Shown here: positions 1 through 9,134 of the stretch, one piece after another
Position numbering within the stretch: position 1 is the stretch's first letter
How the letters are laid out: every line of letters starts with the position of its first letter
DNA from: Verrucomicrobiia bacterium
Lineage (GTDB): Bacteria; Verrucomicrobiota; Verrucomicrobiia; Limisphaerales; UBA11358
Reading direction: 5' to 3'
Length of the DNA stretch: 35,987 bases
NCBI GenBank assembly: GCA_031290985.1
Contig: JARLJW010000025.1
Location: forward strand, 1-35,987
Notes under the pieces: model-generated
Databases searched by the model: none
What the model was told of the DNA's origin: nothing
What the model saw: the letters and a program-made list of their open reading frames with translations, nothing else
Position numbers and translations under genes: made by a program

Positions 1-1
1 C

Positions 2-517
2 AAGGAAACCTCCGGAAAAATCGAGGGGGCGATTGCCAAGAGCGGCCAGGGCGTGGAAATCACGGCCAAGGTGGCGGCGGCCTTGAATGAAATTGTGACC
101 AAGGTGCGGCAGGTGGATGAACTGGTGACGGAAGTGGCCGGGGCCTCGCGCGAACAGACGGACGGGATTGTGCAGATCAACCAGGCGGTGGGCCAGATGG
201 ACAAGGTGACGCAGAGCAACGCGGCCACGGCGGAGGAAATCGCCGCCGCCGCCGAAGAGCTCAATGCGCAGGCCGAAACCATGAAACAGTCCGTGGCCGA
301 ACTGCTCCAGCTTATGGGTGGCCAGAACAGGGCGGGCGCCGGTTCCACGCCGACCCCGGCCCGGCACCCACAAAGTCAGGCCGCCAGGCTGCCGGCCAAG
401 CAACCCGCCCCGATCAAGGATCGGAATGGAAACGGGAACGGCCACGCGATCCCGGCCATGGCGACACACCACCGGCGGAATGAAATCCCGATGGACGCCG
501 ACTTCAAGGATTTTTGA
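2..517 (+). CDS. Methyl-accepting chemotaxis protein, C-terminal part (5' truncated)
   Basis: The frame is open from the first bases, so this is the 3' end of a longer gene; the GTG at 53 lies inside the signalling domain and is not a start. The roughly 110 visible N-terminal residues form the long Ala/Gln/Glu-rich helix of an MCP cytoplasmic signalling domain, with the SREQTDGIVQINQAV and NAATAEEIAAAAEELNAQA segments typical of the second methylation helix. A Pro/Gly/Asn-rich tether of about 50 residues follows and ends in MDADFKDF, an acidic, aromatic tail that may be a receptor-tail docking site for CheR/CheB (inference). The protein would control CheA at a chemoreceptor array. The sensor and any membrane segments lie upstream of the window. 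The family call is firm; the ligand cannot be guessed. Confidence 0.9.
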   Translation, partial: KETSGKIEGAIAKSGQGVEITAKVAAALNEIVTKVRQVDELVTEVAGASREQTDGIVQINQAVGQMDKVTQSNAATAEEIAAAAEELNAQAETMKQSVAELLQLMGGQNRAGAGSTPTPARHPQSQAARLPAKQPAPIKDRNGNGNGHAIPAMATHHRRNEIPMDADFKDF

Positions 518-818
518 GTGAACTCATGCGCCCGGCCGCCGAACAACAACTGAAACCGGTTTGACAGCTTATGAAACTCCGCCCGACACCCGACCGACCG
601 GCAGTCGCTGGCGGCGAAATCCCGCCGGAGAATAATTTCAAGAAGTTCCAAATTACCGCAGGAATCGGTCGCAATTTAACTTAACAGATGTTATCTTTAT
701 GCTGAGTAAACCCGGGCCTTGAAAGGCCGCCTGATGAAACGTCATCGCTGCCGGCGGCGAGTCCGTTGGCCGGCCCGAAGCCAGGTTTAGATTTAGAAGT
801 TGAAACCTTGGAGCATTA
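518..818 (+). promoter_or_regulatory. Intergenic leader with three consecutive hairpins before the PAS hybrid kinase
   Basis: No gene is visible here. An AT-rich tract at about 673-710 could hold a promoter, but no convincing -35/-10 pair was found. It is followed by three inverted repeats in a row: GGCCTT/AAGGCC (715-728), GATGA/TCATC (733-746) and GCCGGC/GCCGGC (750-774). The kinase GTG at 819 follows a GGAG Shine-Dalgarno at 809-812. The row of hairpins could be a structured 5' leader; it matches no riboswitch class I can recognise. Confidence 0.4.
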
Positions 819-3800
819 GTGCAAGCGACATCTTTTCAGGACATACTGATCCAGATCATCAATACAGTGGCGGATCCGATTTTTGTCATGGACCGGCAGC
901 ACCGCGTGCTGCTGGCTAACGACGCCTGCTGCCAGTTCAACCAGCGCCGCCGGGAGGAGGTGGTCGGAAAAAACGTTCGTGATCTTTTCCCCCGGGATGA
1001 GGCCGACATCATGCGGGCCAACGATGAGAAAGTATTTCTAACGGGTCAGGAAAATGTCAACGAAGAGAAGGTGACCGACGCGCGGGGAACGGTTCACACT
1101 GTCATCGTCAAAAAAAACCTTTGCCGGGGCGATGCCGGAGAGCTGCTGGTGGTTGGCGTCCTCCGGGACATCACGGAACAAAAACGGACGGAAGCCGCCT
1201 TGCAGGAATCCGAGATGCAGTATCATTCGCTGGTCCAGGACTTGCCGTGCGGGGTGTTTCGAAAAGATGCCGCCGGCCGCTACATTTTCGCCAACGATCA
1301 CTTTCTGCAGCGCAACGGTTTGACCGCCGATGAAATCCTGGGCAAAACCCCGCATGAGTATCTGGCCACCCGGCTGGATGTCCGCACTTCCGAATCCATG
1401 CGGCAGCAACGCACCCATCTGGGAATCCAAGGTCATGACAATCATCAAGAGATCATGGGGACCGGCAAGACCATCATTTTGGATGAAGTCTTGACCTTCC
1501 CGGATGGCACGACCAAATATTTTCAGGCCGTCAAGTCACCGGTCCGGGATGCGGCGGGCCGCATCATCGGGACGCAAGGCGTCCAGTTCGACATCACCGA
1601 GCGGAAACAGGCCGAGCAGGCGGTGGCCCGGGCCCGGGATTTTCTGAATAAAATCATCAACGCCGTGGCTGACCCCATTTTTGTCAAGGACCGGCGGCAC
1701 CGTTACGTTCTGCTCAACGAGGCGGCCTGTCAATTCAGCGGGCACAAGGCGGCGGACATGATCGGCAAAACCACCCATGACCTGTTCCCGCCGGAACTCG
1801 CGAAAATTATTTGCGCCCATGACGAAAAATTTTTTGAGGGCAGGCAGGACGGCACCAGCGAATTGACCCTGGCGGACGGACTTGGAGCCATCCATCACAC
1901 CATCACCAACATGTCGCGCTTTCAGGACGAACATGGGCAGGAACTGATGGTCGGCGTCGTCCGGGACATCACCCAACGCGAGCAGGCAAAAACGGCATTG
2001 CGCCAAAGCGAAGACCGTTACCGGGCGCTGTTCAACCACACCCAAAGCGCGGTGTTGCTCAATGCCTCACCCGATAGTGAGGGCCGTCCGGGGAAATTCA
2101 TTGAGGTCAATGACGTCGCCTGCCGTCGTTTGGGCTATACGCGTGAAGAAATGTTGCAGTTGACGCCATTGGCCATCATCGCACCGGAAATACTGCCCAA
2201 AATGCCGCCCATTCTGGCGAAGCTGAAGTCGGCAGGCCACGTGGTTTGGGAAGGCTTGGATGTGGCCAAGGATGGCCGGCGGATTCCGGTTGAAATCCAT
2301 TCCCACATGATCGAGTTAAATGGCCAGCCGGTGGTGATGTCGGAAACCCGGGACCTCACGGATTGGAAACAGTCGGAGGAGCAGTTGCGCAAGCTCTCGC
2401 GGGCCATGGAACAGAGTCCGGTTTCCATCGTGATCACCAACCCGAAGGGCAACATTGAATATGTAAACCCCAAATTCATCAATGTCACCGGCTACACCCT
2501 GGCCGAGGTGGCGGGTAAAAATCCGCGCTTTCTGAAATCGAGCAACCCCACGGTTGACCAGGTGAAACAATACAAACAACTGTGGGCCACCATCCTGTCC
2601 GGCAACGAATGGCACGGTGAATTTCAAAACCGGAAAAAGAATGGCGAGTTGTTTTGGGAATCGGCCTCCATCTCGCCCATCACCGACCCGGACGGGAAAA
2701 TCACCCATTTTCTGGCGGTCAAGGAAGACATCACTAGTCAAAAGCTGCTGGAGGCGGAATTCCGGCAGGCGCAAAAAATGGAGGCGTTCGGACGCCTGGC
2801 GGCGGGCGTCGCCCATGACTTTAACAACATGCTGACGGCGATCCTGTGCAGCACGCAGATTTTTGAGATTGGCAACCCGCTGGACGAATACCAACTCGGG
2901 GCCCTGGCGGAAATCACCGAGGCGGCCAACCGGGCGGCGTCGCTCACCCGCCAGTTGTTGATGTTCAGCCGGCGGCAAGCCATCCAGCTCAAGGTGTTGG
3001 AGGTGAACGACGTGACCGACGGCATGAGCAAAATGTTGCGCCGGCTCATCGGGGAAAACATTTCGCTCAAAACCCGCTATGGGACCGGCGGCACGCCGGT
3101 TTTTGCCGACCCGAACATGCTGGAACAGGTGCTGCTGAATTTATCCGTCAATTCCCGCGATGCCATGCCCAAGGGCGGCGAACTGACCATCTGCACGGAG
3201 GCCGTGACCATCACGGAAGCAACCGGGCGGCGGAAGCCCGGCCGGTTTATCCGGCTCAGCGTCAGCGACACCGGCTCCGGCATTTCCGCCCAGAACTTGG
3301 AACACATCTTTGAGCCGTTCTTCACCACCAAGGAAGTCGGCAAGGGCACCGGACTGGGCCTGGCGACGGTGTTCGGCATCGTTGAGCAGCACAAAGGCTG
3401 GATCGAAGTGGAGAGCGAGATTGGCCGCGGGACGACCTTTCATATTTTCCTGCCGCGCCACGAAGCCACCGCCGAAACGGGATTCATCCAGCGCTCCAAG
3501 CCCCGGGAACGGGGCGGCAAGGAAGTGATTTTGCTGGTGGAAGATGAATTGTCCGTGCGGACCTTGGCCCGGAACATCCTGACCCGCCATGGCTATCAGG
3601 TGTATGAGGCTGGTTCCGGCCAGGCGGCGCTGGACGTCTGGCAACAACATGGGCCGCAAATTGACCTGCTGTTCACCGACATGGTGATGCCGGGGCAGAT
3701 GACCGGACTGGAGCTGGGCCAGCAGTTGTTAAAGGACAAACCGGGGTTGAAGCTGGTTTACACCAGCGGTTATACCGATGAAATGCTCGATGAAGGTTCA

Positions 3801-3884
3801 GAGCTGCTAAAAAGCTCTTATTTTTTAAACAAACCGTATTCCCCGGAATTGCTGTTGCGCATGCTCCGGACGGCCTTGGATTGA
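819..3884 (+). CDS. Soluble hybrid sensor histidine kinase: five PAS domains, HisKA, HATPase, receiver
   Basis: 1021 residues with no signal peptide or membrane segment, so a cytoplasmic sensor. Five PAS modules lie at about 5-125, 127-265, 270-395, 396-515 and 520-645, most ending in the DIT-type motif (DITEQK, DITERK, DITQRE, DLTDWK, DITSQK). A HisKA domain carries the H-box AHDFNNM with phospho-accepting His666. The HATPase domain has N-box NLSVNSRDAMPKGG, G1 DTGSGIS and G2 GKGTGLGLA. A C-terminal receiver (about 900-1020) has the LLVEDE acidic pocket and phospho-acceptor Asp954 in LLFTDMVMP. The AHDFNN form of the H-box is typical of complex hybrid kinases. PAS1 and PAS3 resemble each other far more than the others and look like an internal duplication. 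GTG start with GGAG upstream; no partner regulator lies next to it, so the target is unknown. Confidence 0.95.
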   Translation: MQATSFQDILIQIINTVADPIFVMDRQHRVLLANDACCQFNQRRREEVVGKNVRDLFPRDEADIMRANDEKVFLTGQENVNEEKVTDARGTVHTVIVKKNLCRGDAGELLVVGVLRDITEQKRTEAALQESEMQYHSLVQDLPCGVFRKDAAGRYIFANDHFLQRNGLTADEILGKTPHEYLATRLDVRTSESMRQQRTHLGIQGHDNHQEIMGTGKTIILDEVLTFPDGTTKYFQAVKSPVRDAAGRIIGTQGVQFDITERKQAEQAVARARDFLNKIINAVADPIFVKDRRHRYVLLNEAACQFSGHKAADMIGKTTHDLFPPELAKIICAHDEKFFEGRQDGTSELTLADGLGAIHHTITNMSRFQDEHGQELMVGVVRDITQREQAKTALRQSEDRYRALFNHTQSAVLLNASPDSEGRPGKFIEVNDVACRRLGYTREEMLQLTPLAIIAPEILPKMPPILAKLKSAGHVVWEGLDVAKDGRRIPVEIHSHMIELNGQPVVMSETRDLTDWKQSEEQLRKLSRAMEQSPVSIVITNPKGNIEYVNPKFINVTGYTLAEVAGKNPRFLKSSNPTVDQVKQYKQLWATILSGNEWHGEFQNRKKNGELFWESASISPITDPDGKITHFLAVKEDITSQKLLEAEFRQAQKMEAFGRLAAGVAHDFNNMLTAILCSTQIFEIGNPLDEYQLGALAEITEAANRAASLTRQLLMFSRRQAIQLKVLEVNDVTDGMSKMLRRLIGENISLKTRYGTGGTPVFADPNMLEQVLLNLSVNSRDAMPKGGELTICTEAVTITEATGRRKPGRFIRLSVSDTGSGISAQNLEHIFEPFFTTKEVGKGTGLGLATVFGIVEQHKGWIEVESEIGRGTTFHIFLPRHEATAETGFIQRSKPRERGGKEVILLVEDELSVRTLARNILTRHGYQVYEAGSGQAALDVWQQHGPQIDLLFTDMVMPGQMTGLELGQQLLKDKPGLKLVYTSGYTDEMLDEGSELLKSSYFLNKPYSPELLLRMLRTALD

Positions 3885-3914
3885 AAACCGGCGGACCTGC
3901 GGCCGCAGCACCAT

Positions 3915-4250
3915 TTACCCGGCATTTGATTCCGCATTTGATTCCGCTCCCGGCTTGAAACATTTGTCAGCGTGTTCCTTCCGGCACAAGCGCTCGTCTT
4001 CAAACATTTCCATCAAGGATGCCCGGTTCATTTTATCGAGAACGTCTCTGGTCGTGGCATGGTGCAGGCCGTTCAAGGTATGAAAGGGACAATGCCGGTT
4101 CAGCTCGCCGATGGGACACTGCTGGGAAAAGCGATACGCCAGTTCACGCAACTCCGCATCCGTCTCCCGGCCGGTCAGGACCGAACCCGGCTCAACCGCC
4201 CGGCCTGCGACAGAAAGTCTTTCCTTGATTGTATCCCACAATTTCGCCAT
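3915..4250 (-). CDS. Small Cys/His-rich hypothetical protein
   Basis: 111 residues from the ATG at 4250; a longer form from a GTG at 4328 adds a low-complexity N-terminus and is less likely. The family is not recognised. The sequence is charged and helical, with Cys/His groups CPIGELNRHCPFHTL and LCRKEHADKC that could bind a metal or an Fe-S cluster; this is inference from spacing only. The C-terminus carries a 12-base tandem duplication encoding ESNA twice. Codon use is that of a real gene (G/C-rich third positions), and the gene converges on the hybrid kinase with a 30-bp gap. No membrane segment or signal peptide is seen, so it is probably cytoplasmic. Confidence 0.6.
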   Translation of the reverse strand: MAKLWDTIKERLSVAGRAVEPGSVLTGRETDAELRELAYRFSQQCPIGELNRHCPFHTLNGLHHATTRDVLDKMNRASLMEMFEDERLCRKEHADKCFKPGAESNAESNAG

Positions 4251-4401
4251 AAGCCAAGTATCGCAGCAAATGGCATCGCCGCAATTGGGGGAACCCCTGA
4301 CCCAAACTAAGGGAAAAGCCCCGGTCACGGAGTCCCCAGGCGATAAAAGCGCGGGGTGCTGCCAAGCCTGATTCCGTTGGTGAACGCACGGCTCCCCTCC
4401 C

Positions 4402-4429
4402 GGTCGGATTTGAAAACCCTTTTCCGACC
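4402..4429 (+). promoter_or_regulatory. Hairpin in the 5' region of the 831-residue secreted protein
   Basis: Perfect 7-bp arms GGTCGGA (4402-4408) and TCCGACC (4423-4429) around a 14-nt loop, 65 bp upstream of the ATG at 4494. There is no U-tract, so it does not look like an intrinsic terminator. It could be an operator or part of an mRNA leader. Confidence 0.35.
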
Positions 4430-4493
4430 AGCCAACAAGCGCTACCCTCTGAGCATCGGAACCGTTTCGATTCAGGCTCGTTGGGAAAGGCTC

Positions 4494-6989
4494 ATGAGGA
4501 TATTGCTTCTGGGTTTGGGTCTCTTGCTGTCAGGCAGCAGCACGCACGCGCGCACCGTGCCCGATCCCGGCGACGCCACCGGCTTTTTCACGACCGTTGC
4601 CGACAAGCTGCTGCGCAGCACGTTCAGCTTCGGCATCACGAACATTCCCGTGCAGACCAATGGCGTGTTCGTGTACACGCCCGCCATCCAGCGCCTGCTG
4701 CAAGTCACCGCCAATGTGCTGGACGCATCGACCACGAATTTTTACCCCACGGTCTTCCGCCCCATTTTTTATCGCGACCCGCAGGGAAATGTTTTTATCA
4801 CCGGCTACCAGCAGGTCGTGAGCGTGACCGGCAGCAGCGACCCGCAACTGAGCCAGCCTATAGATCTCACCCCCCTGCCCTTCGGGGTCAGTTCCAACGT
4901 GAACATCTACGGCGTGCCCTGGATCATCGGCGCGAAGAAATACATGCCGAATTTCAACGAGTTTTATGCCTTCAACACGGCGCAAGTCACCCGCAAGCTC
5001 CAGTTCAACCGCACCCAGGCGCCCATGGCATGGAGCGGGGCCAACAGGGCACTCTACACCACCAATCAGATGCTCAATCTGAGCATCACCAATCACATGG
5101 GATTTTCCTTTTGGAATTCCTACACCTCGAACTATCCCGGCCAGCCTTATGTGTATGCCCAGGATTACATCTCCATGCGGCTGTCCTATGGCTCGTATAG
5201 CTACACCTTCTTCAATAACTATACTTGGGCCCGCACGCCTAATCCTTGGGTCGGGTCGGGCTGGGATACGAGCCAGTCACCACGGAAGTTCAACAATGCC
5301 GCCTCGTTCATCCCGGGTGTGTTTGATTTTCCATTTGTCCATGAGGCGTCGCTGGATTTGGATCAGAATGGCAACCCGCAGGGCACGGGTTTCAAGAGTG
5401 AAACCTTTGTTGGCGGACCGATCACCCTGCCGCCGTTTCCGTCATTTGAATTGGATACGACCAACCGGTTTCGGGCGTACATTTTAGACAACGGCCATGT
5501 GCTCGATTATGTACAGTTTTACGGGCCGGTCTCAGTGCGGAATTTAGGGAATGATATCCAGGATCCAAATTCTGGTTCCTATGACCATTACATGTGGAGC
5601 ACCAATGCCAGCGGCCTCGCTTCACCGTCCACGGGTGTGAACTGGGGGGTACAACATCAGATTCAAGTTTCTGAAAGTGGCCAGAACCTCCCGCCGGGAT
5701 CTTGGCAGGATCCGCCAAATATGCCTGCCGGGCTTCAAGGTAACAAAGCCGCCGAGGCGGCCATGTTCCAAGGGTTCTTTATGGCGTTTTGGACATATTC
5801 CGGTACGCCCAGCAAGGTTTATGTTAACACGAATTTGGTCCAGCAAGCGCCTTATACCCCGACGCGTACGGTGGTGTCGCCGACTCTTTGGGTGGTCAAT
5901 GATCCTTTGGTGCATTATTTGAGCAGTGATCTGACACAGGCCGTGGATGAATGGGACGGGGTCACCAATGGCGTGGCCAGAAGTGATGATCCCAACACGC
6001 CGCCGATTGCTTATCCCAATCCGGGCCAGCCTCCCGACCGATATCAGCCGTGGGGCCGGAATGCGCAGATGAACGGCGTGGTCGGGGTGTTACATGATGA
6101 TTATGGGAACGCCAGCTACAACCTCGCCTATCGCGATCCGCTGGTGTGGGGGTCGGACGACTGGGATTTTCCCGCCACCAACAGCCTGCCGTTGATGACG
6201 CTTGGACGCGTTCATCGCGGCACGCCGTGGCAGACGATTTATCTCAAGGCCACCAACCTGCTCGAATATGTCGATACCGCGCAGGAATGGCCCATCGTTG
6301 GATTGAACACCTGGGAAAATTGGACGGGCGATTTTGATCATAACGATGCCGCACGACTGTCACCGACCAGCGACTGGCGGCTGGCCGCGTTGCTCACGGA
6401 ATGGTTCAACCCGAATGACGCCACGCAGTTGCAATCCGCCAACGCCGCGACCGCCGGCCTGTCATCAGCCCTCGACGGCATCCTCGTGCAGACCAATTCC
6501 ACTGCCGTGCCGGATTACCGGTTTCCGCCACAGCTTGATTCATTCGTGATGGCCGGCGATTCGCCGCAGGCTCAGTTCGTGGCGAATGCCCTCACATTGG
6601 CGCGGGCTGGCAGCGTCAATCAGAGCTTCAGTTCGCCCGGCGGCATCCTGGCGACGCCGGAACTTTCCATTGCGTCCCCGTGGCTGAATGCGTCTGACGC
6701 GACCCGCCTGGAATTCGACATCTCCGATGAGGCTTACGAGGCGATCCCGGCGCAACTGCTGCCGCGCCTGCGCCCGGATTCCCTTGGCGCGATCATCTTC
6801 ACCAACGGCGGCTGGAGCGCGCGGTTCTCCGGCTCTGATGCCTTCACCTACCAGGTGCAGTCCTCCACGAACCTCGTGGACTGGGAAAACATGAGCACGT
6901 ACCAGCCGGTGGCGGGAACATTCGACTCGCCAATGGCCGCGCCGCCCGGTTCCACGCAGAAATTTTACCGCTCGGTCCTGCTGCCCTGA
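4494..6989 (+). CDS. Large secreted protein of unknown function
   Basis: 831 residues. The ATG at 4494 is chosen because it follows GGAAAGG and begins a clear signal peptide (MRILLLGLGLLLSGSSTHA, cleavage near residue 19); an in-frame GTG at 4356 would bury this signal. The mature protein is rich in Tyr, Trp, Asn and Pro, with many short beta-like segments and almost no Cys. I do not recognise a catalytic domain. The last 48 residues hold the pattern QSSTNLVDW...STQKFYRSVLLP, a C-terminal module also seen on the giant protein encoded at 17770-23415 and, from general knowledge, on many exported verrucomicrobial proteins. A sorting, adhesion or surface role is inference. It appears to be transcribed alone, divergently from the small gene at 3915-4250. 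Confidence 0.8.
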   Translation: MRILLLGLGLLLSGSSTHARTVPDPGDATGFFTTVADKLLRSTFSFGITNIPVQTNGVFVYTPAIQRLLQVTANVLDASTTNFYPTVFRPIFYRDPQGNVFITGYQQVVSVTGSSDPQLSQPIDLTPLPFGVSSNVNIYGVPWIIGAKKYMPNFNEFYAFNTAQVTRKLQFNRTQAPMAWSGANRALYTTNQMLNLSITNHMGFSFWNSYTSNYPGQPYVYAQDYISMRLSYGSYSYTFFNNYTWARTPNPWVGSGWDTSQSPRKFNNAASFIPGVFDFPFVHEASLDLDQNGNPQGTGFKSETFVGGPITLPPFPSFELDTTNRFRAYILDNGHVLDYVQFYGPVSVRNLGNDIQDPNSGSYDHYMWSTNASGLASPSTGVNWGVQHQIQVSESGQNLPPGSWQDPPNMPAGLQGNKAAEAAMFQGFFMAFWTYSGTPSKVYVNTNLVQQAPYTPTRTVVSPTLWVVNDPLVHYLSSDLTQAVDEWDGVTNGVARSDDPNTPPIAYPNPGQPPDRYQPWGRNAQMNGVVGVLHDDYGNASYNLAYRDPLVWGSDDWDFPATNSLPLMTLGRVHRGTPWQTIYLKATNLLEYVDTAQEWPIVGLNTWENWTGDFDHNDAARLSPTSDWRLAALLTEWFNPNDATQLQSANAATAGLSSALDGILVQTNSTAVPDYRFPPQLDSFVMAGDSPQAQFVANALTLARAGSVNQSFSSPGGILATPELSIASPWLNASDATRLEFDISDEAYEAIPAQLLPRLRPDSLGAIIFTNGGWSARFSGSDAFTYQVQSSTNLVDWENMSTYQPVAGTFDSPMAAPPGSTQKFYRSVLLP

Positions 6990-7170
6990 GCCCGCCCGGG
7001 CGAAAATACTGGAAAAATTTTCTCTGCATTTTTTTGCGCGGCTGATATAAAACACCTTTCCACTTTGAAATAATTGACGAAGATGTTTGAAACCACGGCA
7101 CCGGGCCGGCCGTCAAAAAACGTATATTCATACGGGATACATTTCTTAAATGATTGGTATGATTTTAAAA

Positions 7171-7197
7171 TTGCCGGGGATGAACCTCCGGCGGCAA
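7171..7197 (+). promoter_or_regulatory. Hairpin just upstream of the DoxX-like gene
   Basis: TTGCCG (7171-7176) pairs with CGGCAA (7192-7197), with extra GG/CC pairing inside; it ends 10 nt before the ATG at 7208. TATGAT at 7158-7163 resembles a -10 box but has no good -35 partner. The hairpin could affect translation of the operon; no U-tract follows. Confidence 0.35.
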
Positions 7198-7207
7198 CCT
7201 GACAACC

Positions 7208-7759
7208 ATGAACGAAACGACTGACAAAAAAACGGAAGGCTCCGCGACGGGCCAGGGCTGCAACTGCGACTGGGCGCTCGCGTTCCTCCTGCTGCGCGGG
7301 TGGCTCGGCCTGCGCGCCCTGCTCTCGGGCCTCGAAAAATACGGCGCCTACAAATCCATCCAGCAGCCGCTGCTCGACCCCACGACCGGCCAGCCGGACG
7401 CCAGCGGCGCGATGATTGATGTGAAGGTGAAGTTCTACGCCCTGGCCAACTACTCCGGCGTGCCGGCCGGCTTGAAAAGCAAGTTCGCCAACGAGGCGCT
7501 GCTGCCAAACTTTGCGCTCAACATCTTTGACCACATCCTCGGTCCCGTCTTCATCCTCACGGGCATCATGCTGCTGGTCGGCCTCGGCACCCGCGCGTCG
7601 CTCATGGTGCAGGGCCTGCTTTACATCGCCTTGACGGCGGGATTGGTCCTGATCAACCAGCCGGACGGGATCGCCTACCTGGGCATCCACCTTGGCCTCG
7701 TGGCGATGGCCTTGATGCTGGTGAAATACAACAAGCTCGCGCTTCTCAAAAAATGGTAA
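7208..7759 (+). CDS. DoxX-like integral membrane protein
   Basis: 183 residues with a hydrophilic N-terminus of about 20 residues and four hydrophobic segments at roughly 22-45, 98-122, 128-147 and 149-170. A first helix with LLLRGWLGLRALLSGLEKYG and later FILTGIMLLVGLGTRASLMVQG match the DoxX/DoxD-like superfamily, inner-membrane proteins often linked to quinone-dependent oxidation of small molecules. An extracytoplasmic loop of about 50 residues follows helix 1. The stop codon lies inside the start of the next gene (ATGGTAA, 7753-7759), so the two are translationally coupled. That supports a shared job, possibly passing electrons between the exported oxidoreductase and the membrane; this is inference. 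The DoxX assignment is fairly sure, the reaction is not. Confidence 0.75.
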   Translation: MNETTDKKTEGSATGQGCNCDWALAFLLLRGWLGLRALLSGLEKYGAYKSIQQPLLDPTTGQPDASGAMIDVKVKFYALANYSGVPAGLKSKFANEALLPNFALNIFDHILGPVFILTGIMLLVGLGTRASLMVQGLLYIALTAGLVLINQPDGIAYLGIHLGLVAMALMLVKYNKLALLKKW

Positions 7760-9093
7760 CTCAACCCATCACCCGTCGCGACTTCCTCGGCGCGACCGCC
7801 GCCGCCGGCGCCGGCCTGTTGCTCACCTCGTGCAGCCCGGATTCCGGCCGCCCGGCCGCCCCGGTTAAATCGGCCAACAGCAAGCTGAACATCGCGCTGA
7901 TCGGCTGCGGCGCGCAGGGCCAGGTGCTGCTGGATTCCCTCACCGTCATCGACGGCTTGAACCTCGTCGCCATCGTCGACATCTGGGATTACAACCGCAA
8001 CTCCAACGTCCGCCGCCTGAAGTCGCAGGGCCTGGACGTGAAGGGGTACGAAAATTACGAGGAGCTGCTGGCGAATGAAAAGGATCTGCAGGCCGTCGTC
8101 GTGGCCACGCCGGATTTCTGGCACGCGCCCATCACCGTGGCCTGCCTGAAGGCGGGCTTGCACGTGTACTGTGAGAAGATGATGAGCAACACCATCGACG
8201 GCGCGCGCGCGATGGTGCAGGCGATGCGGGAAACGGGCAAGCTGCTCCAGATCGGCCATCAGCGCCGCAGCAACCCGCGCTATGTCTTCGCGCTGAACAA
8301 GCTCGTGCGCGAGGCGCAGATCTGCGGCCGGATCACCGCCGCGCAGGCGCAATGGAACCGCACCGTGACGCCGGATCTCGGCGCCCCGAAACATTCGGAA
8401 CTCCCGCCGGAAAAGCTCGCCAAATATGGTTTCAAGGACATGCACCAGTTCCGCAACTGGCGCTGGTTCAAGGGCCTCGGCGGCGGCCCGCTCTCGGACC
8501 TTGGCGCGCACCAGATTGACATCTTCAACTGGTGGTTCGGCACCACGGCCAAATCCGTCATGGCCAGCGGCGGCAACGATTATTACAAGGGCCACGAATG
8601 GTACGACAACGCCATGGTCGTCTATGAATTCGACACACCCGAGGGCACGGCCCGCGCCTTCTACCAGGTGCAGACCACGACGAGCGCCGGCGGCGGTTAT
8701 TTTGAGATGTTCATGGGCGACGAAGGCACCATCAAGATGTCCGAGAAACCGAGCATCTGCGCCCTCTATCGCGAGGACCGTTCCACCAAGTCGTGGGAAG
8801 AACTCGTCGGGAAGAATTATCTGCGCGCCAGCGCCACCGCGCCGGTGGCGGATGCGGACAAGGTGGACGTGCGGGAAACCGCGCCGCTGCTGCAGTATGA
8901 CATCCCGGTGTCCTTCAACAAAAAGATCCACCAGCCGCACCTGGAAAACTTCTTCGATTCCGTCCGCGGCAAGGCGAAGCTGAACTGCCCCGCCGACGAG
9001 GCCTTCCGCAGCGAATACATCATCCACAAGGCCAACGAGGCCATCGCCGCGCAAAAGATGATCCCGATCACGAAGGAAGAGGTCGAAGCTTGA
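7753..9093 (+). CDS. Exported Gfo/Idh/MocA family oxidoreductase (Tat lipoprotein)
   Basis: 446 residues. The N-terminus has a twin-arginine signal TRRDFLGA followed by a hydrophobic stretch and the lipobox LTSC with Cys27, so the protein is probably Tat-exported and lipid-anchored. The Rossmann motif GCGAQG (51-56) sits in the NAD(P)-binding domain, and the family Glu-Lys pair is at 141-142 in HVYCEKMM, where Met replaces the usual Pro. The C-terminal domain has GGGPLSDLGAHQIDIFNWW, containing the conserved catalytic-region Asp/His. Family members oxidise or reduce sugars and cyclitols with tightly bound NAD(P). It overlaps the DoxX-like gene by 7 bp and precedes a secreted discoidin-like protein, suggesting a periplasmic sugar-oxidation unit. 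The substrate cannot be read from sequence. Confidence 0.93.
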   Translation: MVTQPITRRDFLGATAAAGAGLLLTSCSPDSGRPAAPVKSANSKLNIALIGCGAQGQVLLDSLTVIDGLNLVAIVDIWDYNRNSNVRRLKSQGLDVKGYENYEELLANEKDLQAVVVATPDFWHAPITVACLKAGLHVYCEKMMSNTIDGARAMVQAMRETGKLLQIGHQRRSNPRYVFALNKLVREAQICGRITAAQAQWNRTVTPDLGAPKHSELPPEKLAKYGFKDMHQFRNWRWFKGLGGGPLSDLGAHQIDIFNWWFGTTAKSVMASGGNDYYKGHEWYDNAMVVYEFDTPEGTARAFYQVQTTTSAGGGYFEMFMGDEGTIKMSEKPSICALYREDRSTKSWEELVGKNYLRASATAPVADADKVDVRETAPLLQYDIPVSFNKKIHQPHLENFFDSVRGKAKLNCPADEAFRSEYIIHKANEAIAAQKMIPITKEEVEA

Positions 9094-9134
9094 TTTAATT
9101 GAACATCCTGCAACCAAAACCGTCTTAAATTTAC

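Noticed and set aside
53..55. GTG as start of the chemotaxis gene
   Set aside because: The frame is open to the window edge and the upstream residues continue the same signalling helix.
4356..4493. GTG start for the 831-residue protein
   Set aside because: It would put 46 residues before a clear signal peptide; the ATG at 4494 has a better ribosome-binding site.
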